NCBI GenBank assembly: GCA_963729195.1
Contig: CAVSNF010000025.1
Span: forward strand, 1-64,000
Reading direction: 5' to 3'
From: CAVPTL01 sp963729195
GTDB lineage: Bacteria > Actinomycetota > Thermoleophilia > Gaiellales > JAICJC01
DNA length: 64,000 nt
Under the pieces are notes generated by a model. It was given only the letters and a program-made list of their open reading frames with translations, was not told where the DNA came from and did not search any database. The first letter of the stretch is position 1; each line of letters begins with the position of its first letter. Positions 49,739 through 59,270 of the stretch are shown in pieces. Position numbers and translations under genes: made by a program.

Positions 49739-50224
49739 ATGAGTTCGCGCCTGTATGTGACCGCGGAGTTCGACGGCGAGGAGATCGCCGGCATCTACTT
49801 CGACCAGCGACTGCTGTCACCGCCCGTCGAGCCCGGGACGGCGATCGTCGCCGACCTCGTCCTGCCGGTCTCGTACGAGATCGAGGAATCGGAGATCGAT
49901 GAGCTGACCTGGTATGAAGCCAACCGACTGGTGGAGGATGCCCACGACCAAGCGGTCGAGCTGTCCCGCCGGCTCGGGCCTGGAATCGCCGTTGGCAAGC
50001 TCTTCTCGATGAACCTCGAGCAGGGCACCGCCTGGTATGTCGTGACCGGCCTGACCGCGTCCAAGGCCCATGTCGAGTGGCGCGGCTTCGGGGAGAACCG
50101 GCGCCGGGATCGCCGGCTTGGATGGGGTGGCAAGTTCGACCGGATGATCATTCAGGGCCATGTCGCCCGTCACGACGCCGAGCAGGCCATCGCAGACGCC
50201 GCGCTCGAAGCCGTCTGCGCCTAG
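49739..50224 (+). CDS. Protein of unknown function (161 aa)
   Basis: Intact frame; AAAGGAG lies 9 nt before the ATG at 49739, which decides the start. MSSRLYVTAEFDGEEIAGIY and an acidic N-terminal half (EIEESEIDELTWYEANRLVE) are followed by a basic segment (ENRRRDRRLGWGGKFD). No signal or membrane helix; family not recognised. The 165 nt upstream show no gene. Confidence 0.6.
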   Translation: MSSRLYVTAEFDGEEIAGIYFDQRLLSPPVEPGTAIVADLVLPVSYEIEESEIDELTWYEANRLVEDAHDQAVELSRRLGPGIAVGKLFSMNLEQGTAWYVVTGLTASKAHVEWRGFGENRRRDRRLGWGGKFDRMIIQGHVARHDAEQAIADAALEAVCA

Positions 50225-50341
50225 TGATGTGACCGGTGACGTTGGTGGCGTCGCCGCAACCTGCCCTCAGATCGACTGATCGCCGACCGATTACGCGGTG
50301 ACGCCGGATCGCGTAACTTGTGACCGCCGGCCGGAGGGGGC

Positions 50342-51241
50342 ATGCGGGAGTATTTTCATGGCTTTGGGTGGCACGTGCGGGCGATCGCCGTGGTGATCGC
50401 CGTGGCCTGTGGGCCGGCGATCTCGTCGGCTGTCGCCGTAGCCTCTCCCTCCACCCTGGCCGTCAGGCAGAGCGTCGCGCCGTCACGGTTGGCGCTGCCG
50501 ATCCCCTCGCCGCTTGATCCCACACTTGCCGATCTGCCGCTCGACATTCCCACCGGCTGTGTCGTTCGGGGAGGTCTCGGCAGGCACTGCACATCCGGCA
50601 ACGTCCACGTGCGCAGACGATTCGTCGTGTTCGGCGATTCGCACGCGGCCGCGTGGATGCCCGGGCTGAACTATTTCGGTAGCCACCACCGCTGGTCGAT
50701 CACGCCCATCATCCACACCGGATGTACGCTGGGAGTCGCGACCGACGGCGGCTCGGTGTGCGGGCCGTGGTGGCCGAAGGTGGCGCCCCGGATCAGGCAG
50801 CTGCGACCGGCGGTCATGATCATCGCCCAGTACGACGACCCGCGCCATCCCACCGCTCAGATGTACGCCGGCTTGAGGACCGAGCTGCGCGTGTTCCGAA
50901 AGCTCGTCCCCACGGTGATCGTGATGGAGGACGACCCTCGCCATCCCCAGATCAACCCGGTCGACTGCCTGGCCGACAGCGGCGCGACCCTGGGCTCGTG
51001 CACGCTCGATTACCCGGCCGAACTGGACACTGAGCATCGCACGATCCAGCGAATGGTGAATGCCTTCGGCGCGCACTATATGCGCACCAAAAAGTGGTTC
51101 TGCTTCGGGGGCAAATGCCCGACCGTGGTGGGAAACACGGTGGTCTATCGAGATACCGAACACATGACCATCACGTACTCCCGGCAGATCGCTCCTGACG
51201 TGTCCAACGCCCTCGCGCAACTCCTGCCAAAACTCCGGTAA
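50342..51241 (+). CDS. Secreted SGNH-type hydrolase domain protein
   Basis: A 299-aa exported protein: helix AIAVVIAVACGPAISSAVAV near residues 14-33 is a likely signal. VFGDSHAAAWMPGLNY holds the nucleophile Ser of block I (GDSH) and YRDTEHMTITYS the D-x-x-H of block V. This SGNH type is usually the C-terminal domain of acyltransferase-3 (OafA-like) membrane proteins; here it stands alone with a leader. Four or more Cys residues (CVVRGGLGRHC, CTLGVATDGGSVC) suggest disulfides outside the cell. It may remove or transfer acyl groups on surface glycans. Confidence 0.75.
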   Translation: MREYFHGFGWHVRAIAVVIAVACGPAISSAVAVASPSTLAVRQSVAPSRLALPIPSPLDPTLADLPLDIPTGCVVRGGLGRHCTSGNVHVRRRFVVFGDSHAAAWMPGLNYFGSHHRWSITPIIHTGCTLGVATDGGSVCGPWWPKVAPRIRQLRPAVMIIAQYDDPRHPTAQMYAGLRTELRVFRKLVPTVIVMEDDPRHPQINPVDCLADSGATLGSCTLDYPAELDTEHRTIQRMVNAFGAHYMRTKKWFCFGGKCPTVVGNTVVYRDTEHMTITYSRQIAPDVSNALAQLLPKLR

Positions 51242-51360
51242 TAGCGAAGTTAACGCGCTCAACGCGGGTCGATACTGCGTGTAAATGATGTAGGCTGGCC
51301 GCTTCGTGGGTTGACCGGTTCTGAGACCCGCGAGCTCCGAATACACACGCAAAGCCGCGA

Positions 51361-53217
51361 ATGCGGGGGTTCCACGTGCGCAGAGTCTGGACGAAACGTT
51401 GTGCTGCAGTGACCGCTGCGCTTTTGAGTTTGATCCTCGTCGCGACCGCGGGTGCCGCGGTCGTTGGAGGCACCCCGGTGACGTCATACCAGGCCAACGG
51501 TGACGTCCGGGCGATGATCGTTGTGGGGAACACGGCCTACATCGGCGGCAGCTTCACGGCGATGCTCCCGTCGGGCTCGACCGGCGCCGGTGCGGTCACC
51601 CGAAACGGTGCAGCGGCGGTGAACCTGACCACCGGAGCGCTGCTGCCCTGGAACCCCAACGTCACCGGCGGCGCCGTGTATGCCCTCAAGGCGGTCGGTA
51701 GCAACATCTACCTGGGGGGCGCGTTTACCAACGTGGGCAGCACGGGCCGTCGAGATCTCGCCGAGGTCAACAACTCCAACGGCGCGCTCGTCACCCAGTT
51801 CCACGCCCCCAACCCCAACCACGCGGTGCGGGCGATCGAGATCTCCGGTAACACCCTGTACGTCGGCGGGGCCTTCCTCCAGATCGGGACGACCGTGCGC
51901 AACTACGTCGCGCAGCTGAACGCCACCACCGGCGCACTCAACCCCGCCTGGCAGCCGGTGGTCAACGGCGAGGTGCACGCGATCGCGCTCAATCCCGCCG
52001 GAAACAGAGTCATCCTCGGTGGGTTCTTCAACACCATCAACAGCGGGGCGCCGGGCGACCCCAACGCCACCAACCTTGGTGTCGGCGCGGTCGACACCGT
52101 CACCGGAGCGTCGCTGCCATGGGCCTGGCACACGACTGACCTCCAGACGTTTCGGCCGTTCCAGCTGCTCGCCTTCACGCAGGACGGCTCCACGCTGTTC
52201 GGCGCGGGCACCGGCAACGGTGGAGCGGCCATGTCCTGGAACATCGAGACCGGCGCGCTCAACTACATCGAGGGCTTCAACGGCAACGTCACCGGGGTGG
52301 GCATCAACAACGGCTACCTCTACATCGGCGGCCACTTCAGCGACTACTGCGGCCCCATCCCGGGCAGCAACTTCGTCTGCGCCGGCATTCCAGGGTCAGC
52401 TGCACGGGCCAAGCTGACCGCTGTCGACGAGACGACCGGAGCGGTGCAGCCGTGGGCGCCGTCGGTCAACACGGCGCTGGGCGTCTTCACGCTCGCGGCC
52501 GGCAACGGCTACGTCACCGTGGGCGGGCAGTTCACCCGCGTCGCCGGCGTCAGCCAGCAGCGCTTCGCGGTGTTCCGAGAGCCCGGTGCGCAAGTCGTGA
52601 TCACCGACCCGGCGGTCACCGACAACTCCGCCACCCAGCCTGCCACCGGCCCGGTCACCGTGACCGCGTCGGGTTCCACCAGCAGTGCCGGAGGCTCGGT
52701 CAGCTATCGCCACCAGACCTCCACCGACGGCGGCGGCACGTGGAGCGGCAGCGTGACGGGAACGTCGGTCACCGTCACCGCGGCAGGTACCACGCTGGTG
52801 CGATTCCAAGCGTTCGACGCCGGCGGGCACACCAGTAACTGGGTCACCGACCCGGTCACGATCCAGTCCGGTGGTGGAGGCGGCACTGCCACCGTCACGC
52901 TGCACAACTCCGCGACCGGGGTTGCCGGCAGCGGCGGCAACGCCACCGTTAAGGGCACCTACACCTGTAACGGCGCCGGCCCGGTCACGATCAGCGGCAC
53001 CATCACTCAGGCATCGACCGGGGCGAGCGGCAACTTCTCGGTGACGGTGCCGTGCCCCAACAACTCGACCGCCACCAAGTGGCAGACGCTGGCACATGCC
53101 GGTGGCACCCCGTTTGCCAACGGCAGCGCCTCGCTGCACTCGAACTGGACGGCCAATGATCTGTCCAACAACCAGCCGATCAGCGGCAGCGTGACCACCA
53201 CCGTCACGCTCACCTAG
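51361..53217 (+). CDS. Large secreted beta-propeller surface protein
   Basis: A 618-aa, intact, exported protein. Signal: KRCAAVTAALLSLILVATAG, cut near GAA. At least five blades of the type V.AL...GN.LYVGGAFT.IG (e.g. VYALKAVGSNIYLGGAFTNV, RAIEISGNTLYVGGAFLQIG) form a DUF5122-like/delta-60-repeat propeller (about 40-430). A C-terminal part has an Ig-like segment (PVTVTASGSTSSAGGSVSYR), a Gly hinge (SGGGGG) and a last beta domain with CNGAGPVTISGTI. No sorting motif or membrane anchor. Role unknown; adhesion or polymer binding is possible. Confidence 0.75.
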   Translation: MRGFHVRRVWTKRCAAVTAALLSLILVATAGAAVVGGTPVTSYQANGDVRAMIVVGNTAYIGGSFTAMLPSGSTGAGAVTRNGAAAVNLTTGALLPWNPNVTGGAVYALKAVGSNIYLGGAFTNVGSTGRRDLAEVNNSNGALVTQFHAPNPNHAVRAIEISGNTLYVGGAFLQIGTTVRNYVAQLNATTGALNPAWQPVVNGEVHAIALNPAGNRVILGGFFNTINSGAPGDPNATNLGVGAVDTVTGASLPWAWHTTDLQTFRPFQLLAFTQDGSTLFGAGTGNGGAAMSWNIETGALNYIEGFNGNVTGVGINNGYLYIGGHFSDYCGPIPGSNFVCAGIPGSAARAKLTAVDETTGAVQPWAPSVNTALGVFTLAAGNGYVTVGGQFTRVAGVSQQRFAVFREPGAQVVITDPAVTDNSATQPATGPVTVTASGSTSSAGGSVSYRHQTSTDGGGTWSGSVTGTSVTVTAAGTTLVRFQAFDAGGHTSNWVTDPVTIQSGGGGGTATVTLHNSATGVAGSGGNATVKGTYTCNGAGPVTISGTITQASTGASGNFSVTVPCPNNSTATKWQTLAHAGGTPFANGSASLHSNWTANDLSNNQPISGSVTTTVTLT

Positions 53218-53230
53218 CGCCCCCCAAACA

Positions 53231-53272
53231 CCACCTCCGCTCAGCCTCGCGGCCCGGGTTGAGCGGAGGTGG
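53231..53272. terminator. Convergent hairpin terminator
   Basis: Perfect 13-bp stem CCACCTCCGCTCA / TGAGCGGAGGTGG with a 16-nt loop, between the convergent propeller (stop 53217) and dienelactone-hydrolase-like (stop 53282) genes. It probably serves both. Confidence 0.7.
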
Positions 53273-53281
53273 AGTTCAGCC

Positions 53282-54053
53282 TCAGCCCGCCGGCTGTAAC
53301 ACCCGCCCGAACAGCTCCAGCAGGCGCATCCAGTGGCGCTCCGCAGACGGCTCGTGGTATGCCGGGGTGTCGGTCTGTGTCCAACCGTGCGGCGCTCCCA
53401 CGTATAGCTCGGCGGTGTGCCGCACGTGGGCTTCGGATAGGGCCGCGGTGAGCGTCCCCATCTGTTCCGGGGGCATCGACCCGTCGTTGTCGGCGTGGCC
53501 GATGTAGAGCTCGCCGGCGGCACGCACCGCCGCCAGGTGCGGGCTGGTGTCCTCGGCGGTTGCGAGATTGCCGCCGTGGAAACTGGCGGCCGCGGCCACC
53601 GCCTCGGGAAACTCCCCCGCCATCCGCAGGCTGAGACGCCCGCCCAAGCAATATCCGACTGTCCCGATCGGCCCCTGGTGGGCTTCGGGATGGGCCCGCA
53701 GATATGCCAGCCAGCTCTCCGAATCTGCGGTCAGCGCCTCGGGCGTGAGCGCATCCATCTTGGGCCGCAGCATCGCAAACAGCGCCTGCCGGTCTTCGCC
53801 CTGCATCAGCTCGGCCAGGTTCTCCGCGACCGGCGAGCGCCCATGTCGGTAAAAGACGTTGGGTACCAGCACCAGGTAGCCGTGCGCGGCCAGCCGCTCG
53901 GCGTGCGCCTCCAGCGCCGGCCGCATGCCGAAGGCATCCATGTAGAGCACGACGGCCGGATACGGATCGCCCTGCGGTGGGACGTGTGACGAAGGCATCG
54001 GCGGTTCCATCCCCCACCGGCACGTCCACCATTTCCGATACCAACTCGGTCAC
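53282..54053 (-). CDS. Dienelactone-hydrolase-family alpha/beta-hydrolase
   Basis: About 256 aa. VVLYMDAFGMRPALEAHAER is the family's first strand and loop, GTVGYCLGGRLSLRMAG the nucleophile elbow with the catalytic Cys (G-Y-C-L-G-G, typical for DLH), YIGHADNDGSMPP the Asp loop and GAPHGWTQTD the His. One indel near 54000 separates the first 17 residues; the GTG at 54053 (TELVSEMVDVPVGDG) is preferred. Cytoplasmic. Substrate could be dienelactone or another activated ester. Confidence 0.85.
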
Positions 54054-54087
54054 AGTCTGAGTGTTGCAGATTCCCGCTGCGCGGCGC

Positions 54088-54843
54088 TCACTCGACGGCC
54101 GCACCGCTGGGGGCCACGATCGGTGGTTTCCGCAACCTGATGGTGTGGAGCCGTGGGAGGTAGTACCGATCCACCGTGAGTGCATAGACGGCTGGTGCGG
54201 CTCCGAACAGCACGACCATGCCGAGGATGATCATCTCGGGGTTGAGCCCAGCGCTGAGTGATCCGGAGAACAGGAAGAGCGCGTTCAAGGTCACTCCGAC
54301 CAGCGCACTCAGGCGGAGGAAGAGTCCCAGGATGAGGCCAATGCCGACGCACAACTCGGCGCCGACCACGAGATAGCTGATCACCTCGGAGTGCGACAGA
54401 AACACGTTGTCAGCCGTCCACGCGAACCAGTGCGAGACCGCGGGAAAGGCGTTTGCGCTGGTGGCATGCGACTGGCCCACAGCACCACCCAAAAACCCTT
54501 TGACCTCGTCTGAGCCGGCTCCGTGGAACCAGTTGTTGGTGGCCTTGTCCCAGCCCGCGTAGAGGAACTCCCAACCCACGAAAAGCCGCGCTGTCAGATA
54601 CGCCAGCGACCAGTTCTGATCGAGGCCGACACGGGCCAGGGCGTTGGCGGCTCCGGAGCTGAGCGACGCAAATGAGACGGCGGCGAGCACAAGCGCTCCC
54701 CAAGCCACAACCTTGGCTTCGGTCGCCGGGCTGGTGAGGCCGACATTTATTGCAATGCCCACCAGCGCCACACCGAAAAGCAGACGAAAGAGCCGTTCGG
54801 TCTTACCCAAACGGTGAATGTCGAGAGTATCTGAAAGCACCAT
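54088..54843 (-). CDS. DoxX-family membrane protein
   Basis: A 251-aa membrane protein with about six helices; intact. LTARLFVGWEFLYAGWDKA is the DoxX core (R-x-x-x-G-x-x-F), and YLVVGAELCVGIGLILGLFL its second motif with the conserved Glu. DoxX proteins relate to quinone or thiosulfate redox (DoxD/DoxA, MauE) or membrane stress. The ATG sits behind AGGAGG. A basic C-terminal tail follows the last helix (RLHTIRLRKPP). Confidence 0.85.
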   Translation of the reverse strand: MVLSDTLDIHRLGKTERLFRLLFGVALVGIAINVGLTSPATEAKVVAWGALVLAAVSFASLSSGAANALARVGLDQNWSLAYLTARLFVGWEFLYAGWDKATNNWFHGAGSDEVKGFLGGAVGQSHATSANAFPAVSHWFAWTADNVFLSHSEVISYLVVGAELCVGIGLILGLFLRLSALVGVTLNALFLFSGSLSAGLNPEMIILGMVVLFGAAPAVYALTVDRYYLPRLHTIRLRKPPIVAPSGAAVE

Positions 54844-55118
54844 GACCTCCTAAGGGCCGGTGGGCGGCGCCGAAAAACTTTTCGGCTCAAACGCCTGACC
54901 GAACGCTGGGGTCAGAAGCTCCCGTCGACCGAACAGTTGGAGTCGACGTACATACAGAGTACCCCTTACACATTAATACGTAACAGAGGCATCCCTCCTG
55001 GCAGCCGAGCGGTGCTACGCTTGATTCACCGGTCCAACCGAGGCGAGCGTGAAACGCTCCTGTCCGAACCGGCTCGGGGGTGTTGGCCACCCGCATCTGG
55101 CCGACAGGAATGAGCGTC
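54844..55118. other. Intergenic region between DoxX and slipin genes
   Basis: A divergent 275-bp spacer without a gene. An AT-rich part around 54963-54985 (ACACATTAATACGTAAC) is the best promoter candidate for DoxX. No further structure seen. Confidence 0.35.
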
Positions 55119-55970
55119 ATGACCGCTCTTTATCTCATCATCGCCCTGGCGGTGGTTGCCGTTATTGGCCTGCTTGCCTCGGTGCGAATCATGAAGCAAT
55201 ACGAACGTGGGGTCCAGTTCCGGCTGGGGAAAGTCAAAACCGTCGCACGCGGGCCGGGAATGATCGTGATCGTCCCGTTTGTCGATCGCGTACATCGCGT
55301 CTCGCTACGAATCGTGACGATGCCGATTCAATCGCAGGGCATCATCACCAAGGACAACGTCTCGGTGGATGTCTCGGCGGTCGCGTACTTTCGAATCAAG
55401 GACGCGGTTCGGTCGGTGATCGCGATCGAGAGTGTGGACGAGGCGATCAGCCAGATCGCCCAAACCACGCTGCGAGCGGTGGTCGGCCGTCACACCCTGG
55501 ACGAGACGCTGTCTGAGACCGACAAGATCAACCAGGACATCCGCACCATCCTGGATGTCCAAACCGAGTCGTGGGGCGTCGAGGTCACGGTCGTCGAGCT
55601 GAAGGACATCCAGCTTCCCGACACGATGAAGCGGGCGATGGCCCGTCAGGCCGAGGCCGAGCGCGAGAAGCGCGCGAAGATCATCGCCGCCGAGGGCGAG
55701 GCGCTCGCCGCCGGCGAACTCGCGCATGCTTCCGACGTGATGATGGCCCATCCGCTGGCGCTGCAGCTGCGAAACCTTCAGTCGCTGGTGGAGATCGGCG
55801 TTGACCACAACACCACCGTGGTCTTCCCCGCGCCGCTGATGAGCACGATCAACGAACTCACTGCCTTCCTCAGCAGGGAGAGCGCCAGCGCCGCAGTACA
55901 CGACGTCGCCGTCGCGGCTCCGGTCACTTCCAACGGTGAGGTCACCCACGGGCAGGTCGCACCTGTCTAA
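55119..55970 (+). CDS. SPFH/slipin (stomatin-like) membrane protein
   Basis: A 283-aa, intact stomatin homologue. An N-terminal membrane hairpin/helix (LYLIIALAVVAVIGLLASV), then the Band-7 domain: YERGVQFRLGKVKTVARGPG, VPFVDRVHRVSLRIVTMPIQ, SVDVSAVAYFRIKDAVRSV and TLRAVVGRHTLDETLSE. A helical coiled-coil region (RQAEAEREKRAKIIAAEGEA) mediates ring or oligomer formation. Starts at 55110 and 55119 are both possible. No NfeD partner adjacent. Organises membrane microdomains or scaffolds proteases in studied species. Confidence 0.9.
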   Translation: MTALYLIIALAVVAVIGLLASVRIMKQYERGVQFRLGKVKTVARGPGMIVIVPFVDRVHRVSLRIVTMPIQSQGIITKDNVSVDVSAVAYFRIKDAVRSVIAIESVDEAISQIAQTTLRAVVGRHTLDETLSETDKINQDIRTILDVQTESWGVEVTVVELKDIQLPDTMKRAMARQAEAEREKRAKIIAAEGEALAAGELAHASDVMMAHPLALQLRNLQSLVEIGVDHNTTVVFPAPLMSTINELTAFLSRESASAAVHDVAVAAPVTSNGEVTHGQVAPV

Positions 55971-55977
55971 ACCTGTG

Positions 55978-56007
55978 GCCGGTCGCGGTGGTACACCCGC
56001 GACCGGC
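55978..56007. terminator. Convergent hairpin terminator
   Basis: Perfect 11-bp stem GCCGGTCGCGG / CCGCGACCGGC with an 8-nt loop, between the slipin (stop 55970) and ANTAR (stop 56007) genes. Confidence 0.6.
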
Positions 56008-56621
56008 TACAACGGCTCTGCACTGGGCTTGACCGGCCCGGGAAGCAAGCCGCGTCCGTCGACCACAGCCGCGGCGATATCCACGAGTTTCCGGTTCCCG
56101 CTGCGGGCGTGGGTGCGAAGCATCTCGAAGGCGAGTTCCTCGCTGGTGTCGTGGCGCTCCATCAGAATCCCTTTGGCGCGCTCGATCACCGCGCGGCGGC
56201 CGAAGGCGCCCTCCAGGCTCTGGAACTCGGCAAAGCGGCGAAGCACCACCTCGATTGAGTCCTGCAGCTGGTCCGGGTTGGTGTCGGTGATATATGCAAA
56301 GGCGCCGCGTTTGGCAGCTTGACTGACGAACGCGTGATCTTCCGTCTCAAGCAGAGCAATCACCGGACACGCGGCCTGGCGAACGATCTCGCCGATCAGC
56401 TCCAGTGCGTGGGCCCCGCTCTCGCCGAGACCCACCAGCGCGACATCGGGCTGCTCGCGCCGAGTCACAGACGCAACCTCGTCCACTTCGATCGTCCGTG
56501 CGACCACCTCGTGGCCGAGGCTGACCACGACGCTGGTGACATAGTCGAGCCGGTCGCTCCGCTGATTTGCGATCAGGACACGAAGATGCTGATGTTCATG
56601 AAACTCATCCACCGTCACCAC
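56007..56621 (-). CDS. ANTAR-domain regulator with degenerate receiver domain
   Basis: A 204-aa response-regulator-like RNA-binding protein. The C-terminal ANTAR domain (about 140-195; GRRAVIERAKGILMERHDTS, EMLRTHARSGNRKLVDIAAA) binds paired hairpins in RNA leaders to stop termination. The receiver (about 13-125) lacks the phosphorylation site: the usual acceptor strand reads PDVALVGLGESG with Gly64 in place of Asp, and the N-terminal acidic pair is replaced (VLIANQ). It is therefore probably not phosphorylated. The start is GTG behind GGGAGG; it is divergent from the glycosylase gene with only 14 nt between. Confidence 0.85.
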   Translation of the reverse strand: MVTVDEFHEHQHLRVLIANQRSDRLDYVTSVVVSLGHEVVARTIEVDEVASVTRREQPDVALVGLGESGAHALELIGEIVRQAACPVIALLETEDHAFVSQAAKRGAFAYITDTNPDQLQDSIEVVLRRFAEFQSLEGAFGRRAVIERAKGILMERHDTSEELAFEMLRTHARSGNRKLVDIAAAVVDGRGLLPGPVKPSAEPL

Positions 56622-56635
56622 CTCCCAGCCGCATC

Positions 56636-57295
56636 ATGAGTGCACCCAAGGCTCAACCCACGTCATCATTGTCCCACGCAGCCGCCGCCGAGATCCTGGC
56701 GACCCGCGACCCGGTCATCGGCCGCCTGATCGCCGACGCCGGCCCGCCCCGCCTGCGGCGACCCAAGCAGACCCACTTCGAGGCGCTGGTGCAGGCAATC
56801 GTCTACCAGCAGCTGGCGACCTCCGCCGCTGCTGCGATTCACCGCCGCCTGATCGCGGCCGCCGACAACGACGTGCAGCCGCAAACGGTGATCGCGCTCT
56901 CGGATCAGTCGCTCCGCGCGGTGGGCTTGTCGGCCAACAAGGTCGCGTCGCTGCGAGATCTGTCTGCCAAAGTGCTGGACGGGACGGTGGTGCTCTCCCC
57001 GCGGGGCCTCTCGCGGCTGAGCGACGAGCAGATCACCAGCCGGCTGGTGGCCGTCCGCGGCATCGGCCCCTGGACCGCCGACATGTTCCTGTTGATCCAG
57101 CTGCGCCGCCTGGACGTATGGCCGGTCGGCGACCTCGGGGTTCGCCGAGGCTACGGCTTGGCCTGGAAGGTGCCGACGCCAGACGCCCGCGAGCTTCAGC
57201 TCCTCGGCGACCGATTCCGGCCGTACCGATCGGTGGTGGCCTGGTACTGCTGGCGGGCGGCGGAGCTCCACGCCGAGGGCGACGCCCGCTACTGA
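56636..57295 (+). CDS. DNA-3-methyladenine glycosylase (AlkA/HhH-GPD family)
   Basis: A 219-aa base-excision repair enzyme. The helix-hairpin-helix VAVRGIGPWTADMFLLIQL and DVWPVGDLGVRRG with the catalytic Asp are diagnostic of the HhH-GPD superfamily, AlkA/MagIII group; YQQLATSAAAAIHRRL is the conserved N-terminal helix. There is no Fe-S cluster, as expected for AlkA types. Intact. The stop overlaps the convergent SDR stop by 7 nt. It would remove alkylated purines. Confidence 0.9.
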   Translation: MSAPKAQPTSSLSHAAAAEILATRDPVIGRLIADAGPPRLRRPKQTHFEALVQAIVYQQLATSAAAAIHRRLIAAADNDVQPQTVIALSDQSLRAVGLSANKVASLRDLSAKVLDGTVVLSPRGLSRLSDEQITSRLVAVRGIGPWTADMFLLIQLRRLDVWPVGDLGVRRGYGLAWKVPTPDARELQLLGDRFRPYRSVVAWYCWRAAELHAEGDARY

Positions 57296-58051
57296 GCGGT
57301 GTACCCGCCGTCCAGCAGCAGCGTGGTGCCAACGGCAAACGAACTGTCCGAGCCGGCCAGAAAAAGGATGCCGCGGGCCTGCTCGGCGGGGTCGGCCGTG
57401 CGCCCGATCGGTGCCCACTCGGCGAACTCTGCCCGGGTGGCTTCTGGATCGGCGCTCAACGCGATCTCGGCGTCGAGCAGCGGTGTCTGGGTGATTCCGG
57501 GGCAGATGCAGTTGACCCGGATGTTGTCGCCAATCAGGTCGAGCGCGATCGACTTGGTGAACATGATCACCCCGCCCTTGCTGGCGTTGTAGGCCGGTGC
57601 GTTGGGATCGGCGACGAAGCCCATCTCCGAGCCGACGGTGACGATCACTCCGCCTCCCTGGGCCTTCATCGCCGGGTACCGCCGCGCGCACGATCGTGTA
57701 CATCCCCTTCAGGTTCACGGCGATGACGCGGTCGAACTCCTCTTCGGAAAGCGTGGAGATGCGCGAGCGGCTGGTGATTCCAGCCGCGCACACGACGATG
57801 TCGAGCCTGCCGTGGGCTGCGGTTGCCTCGGCCACGATCCGCTCTCCGTCGGCGAAGGCGGCCACGTCACCGACCACTGCGTGCAGCGAGCCGAGTGATC
57901 CAAGCTCACCCGCGGCCGCCTCCAACGTCGGCCGGTCGATGTCGGCAATCGTGACCTGTGCGCCCTCCTCGAGGAACAGCCGCGCTGTCGCTTTGCCGAT
58001 GCCCGATGCACCGCCGGTGATCAACGCTGCCTGTCCTGCGAGCCGGTTCAC
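57289..58051 (-). CDS. Short-chain dehydrogenase/reductase (SDR), one frameshift
   Basis: About 253 aa. ALITGGASGIGKATARLFLE is the nucleotide motif, DIDRPTL an acidic NAD-preferring loop, VVCAAGITSRSRI replaces NNAG with CAAG, VTVGSEMGF and YNASKGGVIMFTK hold the catalytic Ser (SEMG) and Tyr-x3-Lys, and VGTTLLLDGGYTAQ is the standard end. One indel near 57675. The GTG start (NRLAGQAAL) is used. Substrate unknown. Confidence 0.9.
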
Positions 58052-58061
58052 CGCGCCCAGT

Positions 58062-59195
58062 CTAGACCCCGGCCGGCGCGTCGCTGAACACCATGATCGC
58101 ACCCGAGTAGCACGACACCCACAGCCGGTGGGTGGCATCGTCGTAGGTGATGCCGATGGGGAAGGCCGCGGTGGGCAGCGTCTGCACCACCTTCAGGTTG
58201 TCGGCCCGCAGCTTGGCGATGGTCGAGGACTCATAGTTGACGACGTACAGCGACCTGCCGTCTGCGGAGATCGTCAGGCTGCGGGTGTATGAGCCGGTGC
58301 GGGCGGTGATCTCGTGACCGGTGCGCAGGTCGAGCTTTGCCACCTCACCCGAGGCGTTCAGCGTGATGTACAGATACCGGCCGTTGGGCGAGAGCACCAG
58401 GTGCCGGGGATTCGGCCCCACCACGATGTCGTGCACCGCGAAGGTGCGCAGGTTGAGCGCGGCCACCACGTTAGAGCCCATCACGGCGATGTAGGCGATC
58501 TGCGAGTCGTTGGTAATCGCGATCCCGCGCGGATAGGTACCCGACCGTGATCCGGTGCACCTCGCGGCCGGTCGCAAGCGACACCACGCTCACGGCGGCC
58601 GAGCACCAGTTGGAGACGATCAAGTACTTGCCGTCGGGGCTGACCGCCAGATACTTCGGCACCGAGCCGACCTTGAACACGTCGACGATGCGCAGCGACG
58701 CCACCGAGATCTTGTACACGAAACTGGGGTCATAGCTCGTCCCGGGGCACTCGTCGAAGCCGGGGTTGGTGAAGCTTCCGCCGTACATCTGGTAGTTCGA
58801 GACGTACATGAATCGCTTGTCGGGTGAGACGGCGGCTTCGACCGGCCCGCCCTGGTACGTCCCCGGATAGCCGCGAATCCCAAACCGAGACGGTCGTACA
58901 CGATCGGAGATGGTCTTTACCAGGCCCATGGTGTGGCCGTCATAGACGGTCACCGTGTGGGTGTAGACCATGTTTTGGGCAAAGATCAGCCCGTCGTGGT
59001 CGGATACCACCGACTTGGGGGTGATGTGACCGGTGATCGTCTTGATCAGGTGCAGCCGCCGCTTCGTCGAGGGGATCGGTGGAGGCTTCGGCGGGGCGGT
59101 GACTGTGGCCGCGATCGCGTGGGTCGCAGCCTGCTGCGATGAATCAGCGCAGGCCGGCGCCAGCGCAAGCAGAACGACGGCAAGGATGCTCGAGC
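58062..59195 (-). CDS. YncE-like beta-propeller lipoprotein, frameshifted
   Basis: About 375 aa. The leader ILAVVLLALAPACADSS has a lipobox Cys. Blades of the type SPDKRFMYVSNYQ, SVPKYLAVSPDGKYLIVSNW, NPRHLVLSPNGRYLYITLN and SLTISADGRSLYVVNYESS form a seven-bladed YVTN/YncE propeller. Indels near 58905, 58960 and 58555 break it, and the start codon is not readable (the leader frame is closed by TGA just upstream, near 59199). Similar proteins bind DNA or ligands outside the membrane; the role is open. Confidence 0.7.
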
Positions 59196-59270
59196 CTCAA
59201 CCCCACACCGAAACTGTGCCAGCGCAGGCGGACGGCTCACCGCGGAGCGGTGACCGCCTACCGGTCCAAT

